Shown piece after piece: positions 1-5,875 of a DNA stretch of 9,178 nt. Under the pieces are notes generated by a model. It made no database searches, was not told the DNA's origin, and saw nothing but the letters and a program-made list of their open reading frames with translations. Each line of letters starts with the position of its first letter. Position 1 is the stretch's first letter. A program made the translations under genes and the position numbers. The DNA comes from an uncultured Muribaculaceae bacterium (GTDB lineage: Bacteria > Bacteroidota > Bacteroidia > Bacteroidales > Muribaculaceae): positions 1-9,178 of the forward strand of contig CABUTS010000086.1 in the NCBI GenBank assembly GCA_902494515.1, read 5' to 3'.

Positions 1-27
1 AGGAATCTCTTGTTTATGTCTCGCCAT
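1..27 (-). CDS. Possible 5' end of a minus-strand gene leaving the window
   Basis: An ATG at 27-25 on the minus strand opens nine codons (MARHKQEIP) that run off the left edge without a stop. A TAnnTTTG promoter box lies about 26 bases upstream, which would give a short leader of roughly 20 nt. The gene would point the same way as the large AlbA_2 gene but would start from its own promoter. Nine residues are too few to identify a product. The reading frame is only inferred from the promoter plus an ATG, and it could be wrong. Confidence 0.4.
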
Positions 28-52
28 GGGGTTTAGGTGTTAGTTACAGTTG

Positions 53-60
53 CAAAGGTA
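53..60 (-). promoter_or_regulatory. Bacteroidota -7 box (TACCTTTG)
   Basis: On the minus strand TACCTTTG matches the TAnnTTTG consensus of the Bacteroidota primary sigma factor. No good TTTG box is seen 19-21 bases upstream, so only half the promoter is convincing. It would serve the minus-strand gene beginning at 27. Confidence 0.45.
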
Positions 61-63
61 ACT

Positions 64-78
64 AAAGTCCCTGACTTT
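64..78. repeat. Small perfect inverted repeat (AAAGTC-CCT-GACTTT)
   Basis: A 6-bp perfect inverted repeat with a 3-nt loop lies between the end of the AlbA_2 gene and the -7 box at 53-60. It could be a weak terminator hairpin for the AlbA_2 gene, since its minus-strand RNA arm ends in UUU. Because it sits in the spacer of the putative promoter, it could also be an operator. No long U-tract follows, so a strong intrinsic terminator is unlikely. Confidence 0.35.
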
Positions 79-118
79 TCATTCCCTTTGGCGAAAGCAG
101 TTCATGTCCCTTTCATAA

Positions 119-3100
119 TCAGGCAAGTTTTTTGCGGTTTGCTTCGAGAGAAGCCTGCTCGCTCTTCTTCTTGATGGGGAGAGTCGAGGAATCCTGACGG
201 GTGAACACCGAGCCGTCGGGGAGACGCACCAGCCCGGGGAAAGGCCTGACGGTAATCACCGCAAAGCAGTGGCCGTCGATCTCATCGAATTCAAGCGCCA
301 CAAGCGAGGGATAAACCTGCAAGCCATTGACAGTCAATCCAAAATAGTCGCGGAGCATCTTGCAGAAACGCAGCGCGAACTTATCCTGCACATCGCTGAG
401 GTCATATTCCTCGAAGCCGTTGTTGAGATAGATGAAGTCATTCTGCAGACCGCGGGGCACACCGGCATTGGTGACGCCGATGTAAAGTGTGCCCCCCTCG
501 GAGTTTAGCATGCCGCAGATAACCTCGGCAATCTCCTGAGCCTGAGCCTTCTCGTCGACCTGCATGGCATTTCCGGCAGGATAGAACAGCGACTCCTTGA
601 ACTCATGGTGCTGGTCTTCGCGGGCGTCGACACGCGAAACGTCGATATCGGGAAGAGGCAGGGAGAGCAGATTGTATATTCCGAGCTTGATATTGCGGCG
701 CACATCGTTCTGGCGCAGGCCGCGCAACAGATTGTAGGACAACACCAGGCGGCGCAGGGCGGCGAGCATGGAGGTGTCGCCCGGGTCGCTGACATGGAGT
801 GTTTCGCTTCCCGTCGGGGTGTCGAGCTGGTCGAGGATATTCAGAATCTCCATGCGGCGGCTGAGGTCGACATCCTGAGTGGGGAACTGGCTTACGCGCC
901 GCTGCAGTTCGGCGACAATGGAGGTCGACACGCGGCCCTCGGCAGCGAAATGCGACAGCTCCTCGACAAGTCTCTGCTTGATTTCGATGAACTGGGCGCG
1001 GTAAGTATCGTCGGACAGCAGAGCCAACAGCCTTGCGGCGGCAAGAAGAGTATATGTGCGGGTGAGATTGTCGGCTGTCACGAACGCCAGGGCGTCGAAG
1101 AAGCGCGACAGTCCGGCCACGGATTCGTCGGAAAGATAGATGTCGGGGACCTTCTCGGCCTCCTCCTTCTGGACCTCCTCGACAACCGGAGGTGCGGGCA
1201 CATAGACCTGACCGCCGGAAAATTCCTCAAGGATGAAGTGCAGGCCGCGAGGCACATCGGCGTAATTGCGGATTGAATCATTGTCGGGAACGAGCCCCTC
1301 ACAACGGGCGACGATGAAAGGCCGTCCGTTCTTTTTGTTCATGGAAACGTCTGATACGGTGACGAAAATCTTGTCGCCCTGATGCACCTCGGTCCCGTTC
1401 TTGTAAACCGAAGCGGCATACCCGCCGTCAGTGACAGCCAGGCAGGTCGTACCGTTGTCCTTGGTCACCACAGCCTCGATGTTGTCGCCGGAATCGCGGT
1501 CACCCTTGGCCACACGCATGATTTCGGCGTCGAGCTCGCGGTCCATGGAGAAGCGGAAACGGCCGTCGGGCAGCTGCTCGATCACACGGCCGCGGAACAG
1601 CATCTGTCCACGCTCGTTCCAGAACGTGTCGACCGGGGGCTTCACGGGGTAAATCACGATGTCGCGGGTGTTGATGATACCCTCCCCTTCGAAGAGAGGA
1701 TCCTCGATGACGCAGCCGAAGGTAAAGGGGTCGCTCTCCTCCGGGTGGTCAATTCTGAAAATGACCTCATCGTCGATTGCGGGGACGGATTTGCGGGGAG
1801 GAATCTTCACGTCGACCTGCATGGAGGCGTTCTGATTGGGGTCGAAGAGCACCTTCTCCAGATCGCGCCATGCACTGTGGAGCTGCGAGAGGTTGCGGTC
1901 CGCAGCCAGGTCGACATCGCCGGGCTTGCCGTTGATATCCACCGTGAGGTTGCAGCCGGGGGCCAGCGGGAAGGTCAGCGCCCGGCGGGTGCCCGGGCCG
2001 GTGACGGTGGGAAGAACCGACATTTCGCCGTCGTGGACCCACAGACGGGCGTTTTTACCTTCAAACGCCCGGAACGGCTGCTCCCCTTCGCCGGGACTGG
2101 CGGCGAACTGGCTTAGGTTTGCGTGGCAGAGACGGTTGACATCGTCGAGATCGCGCCAGCTGAACTCCAGGTCCATGTCGAGATTCTCGGTGAACGCCCT
2201 GAGGGCCTTGTCGATAAGTTCGGGAGCGGCACGGCCGACAATAAGGATGGTGAGGGTATAGAGGCGGCCGCGGTAGAAATTCCAGCGGTCGAATTGGGTA
2301 TTGCGTGTCAGCAGCAGCTCTATGGCGAGCGCCTCGATGAGCGCGCGGATGGAGTCGCGGTTGGTGGTGTTGACGTAGCTCGATTCAGTGTCGATGAAAA
2401 TCTCGAGCATCGTAATGAAACTGCGGGCGAACTCCTTCAGGAAACGGGGATCGGCATGGTTGTCGCGGATAATCTTAAAGATTTCCCAGATGTAGTCGTT
2501 GATGTAGGACTTGCGGAGGGTGAAAACAGCCATCAGCAGACGCATCTTGTTCTCCGGTTTATAGAGCCATCCGGTGGTTTTCAGCGAATTAAGGGTAGCG
2601 GTGATGAACTCCACGTCACGGCCGTCGGCCACCAGGTCGGCGGCTTTCAGGAAGTCTTCGCAACGGACTATCACAGCCGAGAGGCGCTCCTGAAGGGCAT
2701 TGCGCTCGTCGCTCGGGAATACGTTGAGATACTCCGACCGCTCGATCAGCGCCAGAGCCAGCTCCCGGATTTCGCTGACTATCGACACGCGGTAATGCCT
2801 GCGGCCTGTGAACCACATCGAGATGGAGTGGGTCATGGCCTCGAGAGCGGTGATGATCCAGATGGGATTGCCGTCGCGGTACTTCGAATTCGCCTCGTCG
2901 AACATCGGGTTTTCGAGCAGCCGGCGGACCATGTTACGGCTCCCGAACGCCTTCGAGTGGCGCAGAGCCAGCAGCTCATCGAGCGAAAAAGTGGTTTTTG
3001 CCTTGGAGTCGTCCGAGGTGTCGACGTAGCGGAGTTTCAGCTTTCCCTTGTCGGTGGAAACCACCTGACACATAATGCGCTGGAAACGCTCGAATTTCAC

Positions 3101-3445
3101 CTTCCCGAGGTCAATGGGATAGTAAGTCAGGCCGCGGGCATCGTCGCGCACCGACACGGAGCGCTGCCCCTTGGTGTCCTGACGCATGACCCGGAAACGG
3201 TATTCCTTTCCGACCTCATAAATTTCAGAGATGATGGATTCGAGATGCTGTTCAAGCACGTCGTTTGCCTTGTAAATACAAATCAGCTTTTCAGGAATAT
3301 CCTTAATCTGAAATTCAAACGGTTTTACGATGTAGGGGGTCGCCGACGCAGGATTGGATATTTTGAATACCAATTTACCAGACTCACGCGACTTCTCAAA
3401 CTCACTGTCTTTAAACGTGTAAAGTTTCCCGACCTCAAATGCCAT
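119..3445 (-). CDS. Large multidomain protein with C-terminal AlbA_2 (Schlafen-type) domain
   Basis: This 1108-aa protein has no signal peptide or membrane segment and is probably cytosolic. Residues 1-150 are beta-rich and hold two OB-like modules that each begin with a VGK-x-Y-x-F motif (near 5 and 78). Residues 155-450 look almost wholly helical, like a solenoid. Residues 557-720 are again beta-rich and S1/OB-like, and 770-930 are helical. The C-terminus (about 940-1090) matches AlbA_2: E943, HEFKES with E948 and K950, NSEGG (981-985) followed by IGV (989-991), and a closing FTRQDSSTLP segment like the R-x-G-S-S-T end of that family. AlbA_2 domains bind nucleic acid, and in animal Schlafens the domain is an RNase. 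Prokaryotic versions often sit in regulators or defence proteins. Start: the ATG at 3445 lies about 63 nt downstream of a full promoter. The gene appears to be transcribed alone. The domain call is fairly sure; the cellular role is unknown. Confidence 0.8.
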   Translation of the reverse strand: MAFEVGKLYTFKDSEFEKSRESGKLVFKISNPASATPYIVKPFEFQIKDIPEKLICIYKANDVLEQHLESIISEIYEVGKEYRFRVMRQDTKGQRSVSVRDDARGLTYYPIDLGKVKFERFQRIMCQVVSTDKGKLKLRYVDTSDDSKAKTTFSLDELLALRHSKAFGSRNMVRRLLENPMFDEANSKYRDGNPIWIITALEAMTHSISMWFTGRRHYRVSIVSEIRELALALIERSEYLNVFPSDERNALQERLSAVIVRCEDFLKAADLVADGRDVEFITATLNSLKTTGWLYKPENKMRLLMAVFTLRKSYINDYIWEIFKIIRDNHADPRFLKEFARSFITMLEIFIDTESSYVNTTNRDSIRALIEALAIELLLTRNTQFDRWNFYRGRLYTLTILIVGRAAPELIDKALRAFTENLDMDLEFSWRDLDDVNRLCHANLSQFAASPGEGEQPFRAFEGKNARLWVHDGEMSVLPTVTGPGTRRALTFPLAPGCNLTVDINGKPGDVDLAADRNLSQLHSAWRDLEKVLFDPNQNASMQVDVKIPPRKSVPAIDDEVIFRIDHPEESDPFTFGCVIEDPLFEGEGIINTRDIVIYPVKPPVDTFWNERGQMLFRGRVIEQLPDGRFRFSMDRELDAEIMRVAKGDRDSGDNIEAVVTKDNGTTCLAVTDGGYAASVYKNGTEVHQGDKIFVTVSDVSMNKKNGRPFIVARCEGLVPDNDSIRNYADVPRGLHFILEEFSGGQVYVPAPPVVEEVQKEEAEKVPDIYLSDESVAGLSRFFDALAFVTADNLTRTYTLLAAARLLALLSDDTYRAQFIEIKQRLVEELSHFAAEGRVSTSIVAELQRRVSQFPTQDVDLSRRMEILNILDQLDTPTGSETLHVSDPGDTSMLAALRRLVLSYNLLRGLRQNDVRRNIKLGIYNLLSLPLPDIDVSRVDAREDQHHEFKESLFYPAGNAMQVDEKAQAQEIAEVICGMLNSEGGTLYIGVTNAGVPRGLQNDFIYLNNGFEEYDLSDVQDKFALRFCKMLRDYFGLTVNGLQVYPSLVALEFDEIDGHCFAVITVRPFPGLVRLPDGSVFTRQDSSTLPIKKKSEQASLEANRKKLA

Positions 3446-3480
3446 ATTGCTTAAGTTTTAAAATTTATATTCGGCAGGCG

Positions 3481-3496
3481 CACCGCGCCCGCGGTG
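3481..3496 (-). promoter_or_regulatory. GC-rich hairpin in the leader of the AlbA_2 gene
   Basis: CACCGCG and CGCGGTG form a perfect 7-bp inverted repeat separated by two bases (in practice a 4-nt loop after opening the last pair). It lies in the short, otherwise A/T-rich 5' leader between the predicted start site near 3508 and the ATG at 3445. As RNA it would be a stable stem about 35 nt before the start codon. It could affect mRNA stability or translation, or it could bind a protein as DNA. It has no U-tract, so it is not a terminator. Confidence 0.45.
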
Positions 3497-3514
3497 TAAT
3501 GGATGAAATTACGG

Positions 3515-3545
3515 CAAAGTTACAACATCCTTTGTTGATTTCAAA
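3515..3545 (-). promoter_or_regulatory. Bacteroidota promoter for the AlbA_2 gene
   Basis: On the minus strand a TTTG box (3545-3542) is followed after exactly 19 bases by TAACTTTG (3522-3515). This is a full match to the TTTG / TAnnTTTG promoter of the phylum. Transcription should start near 3508, giving a leader of about 63 nt before the ATG at 3445. Confidence 0.75.
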
Positions 3546-3559
3546 ACGGCAGGTAGGTA

Positions 3560-3581
3560 TTTTCCGCAGCTGAACGGAAAA
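3560..3581. repeat. Inverted repeat TTTTCCG-N8-CGGAAAA between divergent promoters
   Basis: Two 7-base arms form a perfect inverted repeat with an 8-base centre containing CAGCTG. It lies between the -33 boxes of the two divergent promoters (3545 and 3615), where a regulator could act on both. It could also form a hairpin, but it is upstream of both predicted start sites, so a DNA-binding role is more plausible. Function is inference. Confidence 0.4.
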
Positions 3582-3593
3582 AATTGCAGCTGC
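3566..3593. promoter_or_regulatory. Two GCAGCTG repeats 20 bp apart, candidate operator
   Basis: GCAGCTG occurs at 3566-3572 and again at 3586-3592, the second as the palindrome GCAGCTGC. The 20-bp centre-to-centre spacing is about two helical turns, so both sites face the same side of the DNA. The pair lies between the two divergent -33 boxes. This is a plausible site for a dimeric regulator, but no regulator gene is visible in the window to tie to it. Confidence 0.35.
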
Positions 3594-3614
3594 CTTGAAA
3601 TATTCCCCGATTTT

Positions 3615-3647
3615 TTTGTTAAATAAAATAAAAGGTGATTAACTTTG
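3615..3647 (+). promoter_or_regulatory. Bacteroidota promoter for the lipoprotein-ABC operon
   Basis: TTTG (3615-3618, the end of a T-run) is followed after 21 bases by TAACTTTG (3640-3647), a full TAnnTTTG -7 box. Transcription should start near 3654, giving a leader of about 80 nt before the ATG at 3734. It is back-to-back with the promoter of the AlbA_2 gene, with about 70 bases between the two -33 boxes. Confidence 0.72.
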
Positions 3648-3688
3648 TACCGGATTTCGCTGCTGAGCGAAAACCAACGCCTCTGAGG

Positions 3689-3714
3689 TTCTGATTTAAG
3701 ATTCTGATTTGAGA
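3689..3714 (+). repeat. Tandem 13-nt duplication in the operon leader
   Basis: TTCTGATTTAAGA (3689-3701) is directly followed by TTCTGATTTGAGA (3702-3714), identical except for one base. The pair lies in the 5' leader, 20-45 nt before the start codon at 3734. It looks like a recent slippage duplication; any effect on translation is unproven. Confidence 0.6.
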
Positions 3715-3733
3715 TTAAACCCACACACATTAT

Positions 3734-5125
3734 ATGACAAACGTAAGCAATAGGATCAGCAAATCAGCCATGATGTTCATGGCGGTTGTTGCCATGCTCC
3801 TGAACGGCTGCTCGGGCCACAAGCCTATGAATCCGCTCGATATCGTTCCCGAAAATTCCACGGCCGTGGCTGTCGTCGACATGACCAAGCTGGCCGAGGC
3901 CGCCGGGCTCAGCTCCCTGGCACAGGACTCCCGCGCCCTGAATATTTTCATCCCCACCCCGCTGCGGATTACCCTGCAGAATGTCGCCGAGGCCGCCCCT
4001 GAGGCTCTCGACCTGACGAAGGTCGTCTGGTTCCGCATGTCAAACGGTTACGACGTCGCCGCTGCCGAGGTCAAAAACCCCGCGAAGCTCGCCGAAGCGC
4101 TCGAAGAGCAGCGCGACGCAGCCTCAGATTTCGACGACTATACATTATATAATATAAACGGTCGCGCCTTGGCTGTCTCGGAGAACCTCGCAGTGTTTGC
4201 CCCCGATGCCGCCACCGTCAGGGAGTGCGGCGCCTCCGGCTCCAAGACGCTGATTTCGCAGAACATCGGGCTGGAGCAGTTCCTCGAAACCGACGGCAAT
4301 GCCGTCAACGTTGTGGCCGAAGCCAAGTCTCTGGGTATCAAGGAGCTGAACGAGCAGTGGATATGCACATCCATCCGTTTCACCGACGATTCGGCAACGG
4401 CTGACATCTCCGTGATGCTGCCCGACGGAAAAGTTGACGAAATCGGCAAACGTATCGCCGGCGAAATCGACCCGGCCGCCCTGCAGTTCGTGCCGCAGGG
4501 AGCTACTGCCGTGATAGCCACCGGTCTGCAGCCCGACGATGCCCTCTTTTCCGCCGAAGATCTCACCGCAATGCTCTTCCCCCACAAAATCGGGCAATCG
4601 GAAACCGGCACCACCCTCTGGTATGCCCGTCCGGCCGGTTCGCTCGACCCCGAGGACCTCTTCTCGCCGCTGCGCTGGAACCTCGCAACCATCAGCCAAA
4701 TGCCCGACACCGAGCTTTCCGAAGCGATGGATGAAATGGCTGAGGCCACCGGAAACCGTGCCCGCAAGAGCATCAATTCCGACCTCATGACCTACAACAT
4801 CATGGGGCTTCCCGGAAGCTACGGCTACATAAACGGCTATTTCACTGAGAGTTTCAACGGCGAAGCCTCCTTCGGAAACTCCAACTCGCTGGCACCCCTG
4901 TTCGAGGCAGCCCGCGTAGTCGCGTTGCTCGACATCCCTTTGGACAGCGACCTCCGGCGCGCGCTGAACCTCCCCTGCGGCGCCACCGTCTCGCTGAAAA
5001 TCCAGACCTCCGATATCCGTTTGAAACTTCAGGTATTCGGCACCGACAAGCCCGTTCTCGCCCTCCTCACCGAACTTCCCGGAGCCGGCGGTTTCATGGG
5101 GCAGATTACCGGTGCGCTGAATTAA
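3734..5125 (+). CDS. Envelope lipoprotein, DUF4836-like
   Basis: This 463-aa protein starts with a lipoprotein signal peptide: basic residues R7 and K10, a hydrophobic stretch at 13-23, and a lipobox ending LNGC, so C26 should be lipidated after cleavage. The mature part begins with a short linker and then IVPENSTAVAVVDMTKLAE, which resembles the opening of Bacteroidales DUF4836 lipoproteins ('IP-x-D/N-x-x-x-VV-x-x-D-x-x-x-L'). The likely location is the outer membrane or the periplasmic face of the envelope. No enzyme motif is visible. The start is fixed by the signal peptide: the next Met (13) would leave no basic N-region. It is the first gene of an operon, 40 nt before an ABC ATPase, so it may be the substrate-binding or partner lipoprotein of that transporter. 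One oddity is a block of A/T-rich codons at 4139-4159. The lipoprotein call is strong; the DUF assignment is from memory and moderate. Confidence 0.75.
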   Translation: MTNVSNRISKSAMMFMAVVAMLLNGCSGHKPMNPLDIVPENSTAVAVVDMTKLAEAAGLSSLAQDSRALNIFIPTPLRITLQNVAEAAPEALDLTKVVWFRMSNGYDVAAAEVKNPAKLAEALEEQRDAASDFDDYTLYNINGRALAVSENLAVFAPDAATVRECGASGSKTLISQNIGLEQFLETDGNAVNVVAEAKSLGIKELNEQWICTSIRFTDDSATADISVMLPDGKVDEIGKRIAGEIDPAALQFVPQGATAVIATGLQPDDALFSAEDLTAMLFPHKIGQSETGTTLWYARPAGSLDPEDLFSPLRWNLATISQMPDTELSEAMDEMAEATGNRARKSINSDLMTYNIMGLPGSYGYINGYFTESFNGEASFGNSNSLAPLFEAARVVALLDIPLDSDLRRALNLPCGATVSLKIQTSDIRLKLQVFGTDKPVLALLTELPGAGGFMGQITGALN

Positions 5126-5165
5126 TTCCGATTCTTAAACCACTGTCAATCAGCCGCATATCACA

Positions 5166-5873
5166 GTGCAGAATATACAGACAGACGAGTCAGTCAAGCT
5201 CTCCGACCTGCTGCCGGAGGCATTTTCAGACTGCCGGGAACAGCATGCTGCGTCAGACATCTGGATGCAGCCCGAGGTGGAAATCCGCCCCGGCGACCGG
5301 CTGTTGCTCCGCGCTGCCTCAGGCAACGGCAAGTCGAGCCTCTGCTCTTTCATCTATGGCTTGCGCCGGGATTATTCCGGCGAAATCCTCATCAACGGCA
5401 AAAACGTCAAAGCGCTGTCAGCCAACGAGCTGGCCGCAATCCGACAGTCAATGATTGCCTTTCTTCCGCAGGATATGAAGCTGTTCGGCGAACTCACAGC
5501 CACGGAGAACATCCAGCTGAAAAACAGGCTGACAGCATCGCAATCCTCCGCAGCTCAGGGTCGCGCAAAAGGTTTCAAATCCAATGACGAAATCGCTGAA
5601 ATGCTCGACGCCGTCGGACTGACCGGATTCGAGAGCCGCCGCTGCGACCACCTGTCAATCGGCCAGCAACAGCGCGTGGCGGTTGTCAGAACTCTCTGTC
5701 AGCCATTCCATTATCTTCTGCTCGACGAGCCGGTCAGCCACCTCGACGAAGCCTCGAACCGCGCGGTCGCCCGGCTTGTAGACCGCGAAATCACCGCCCG
5801 GGGTGCAGCCCTGATAGTCACCTCCGTAGGCAACGACCTCGACATGCCCGGATTACGCATTTTAAATCTCTGA
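5166..5873 (+). CDS. ABC transporter ATP-binding protein, LolD/MacB type, lacking the H-loop His
   Basis: This 235-aa ATPase would power the permease encoded 2 nt downstream. Motifs in order: Walker A AASGNGKS (50-57, the usual first Gly is Ala), Q-loop Gln102 in FLPQD, signature LSIGQQQR (163-170), Walker B YLLLDEP (183-189) with catalytic Glu188, and D-loop SHLD (191-194). The H-loop, normally VTH, reads VTS (Ser220), so the switch His is missing. Length and order fit the LolD/MacB/FtsE class of small cytoplasmic ATPases. The GTG at 5166 is chosen as start because an in-frame stop lies just upstream (5136) and the first ATG (5265) would remove the first beta strands of the ABC fold. No clear ribosome binding site is visible. 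The gene is co-transcribed with the lipoprotein before it (40-nt gap). The substrate is unknown. Confidence 0.85.
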   Translation: MQNIQTDESVKLSDLLPEAFSDCREQHAASDIWMQPEVEIRPGDRLLLRAASGNGKSSLCSFIYGLRRDYSGEILINGKNVKALSANELAAIRQSMIAFLPQDMKLFGELTATENIQLKNRLTASQSSAAQGRAKGFKSNDEIAEMLDAVGLTGFESRRCDHLSIGQQQRVAVVRTLCQPFHYLLLDEPVSHLDEASNRAVARLVDREITARGAALIVTSVGNDLDMPGLRILNL

Positions 5874-5875
5874 GA

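Noticed and set aside
605..2116. Further long plus-strand frames (605-1276, 1382-2116) antisense to the AlbA_2 gene
   Set aside because: They have low-complexity composition, no promoter and no family-like motifs; they are shadows.
2123..3454. A 443-codon open frame on the plus strand opposite the AlbA_2 gene
   Set aside because: It lies fully antisense to a gene with a clear domain and promoter, its translation shows no recognisable fold, and long antisense frames are expected from the strong GC bias at third codon positions.
3560..3581. Inverted repeat as a terminator
   Set aside because: It lies upstream of both divergent start sites, so no transcript is expected to end there.
4138..4788. 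Minus-strand frames of 184-216 codons inside the lipoprotein gene
   Set aside because: The lipoprotein reading has a signal peptide, a lipobox and an operon context; the opposite frames are Ser/Arg/Gly-rich with no start signals.
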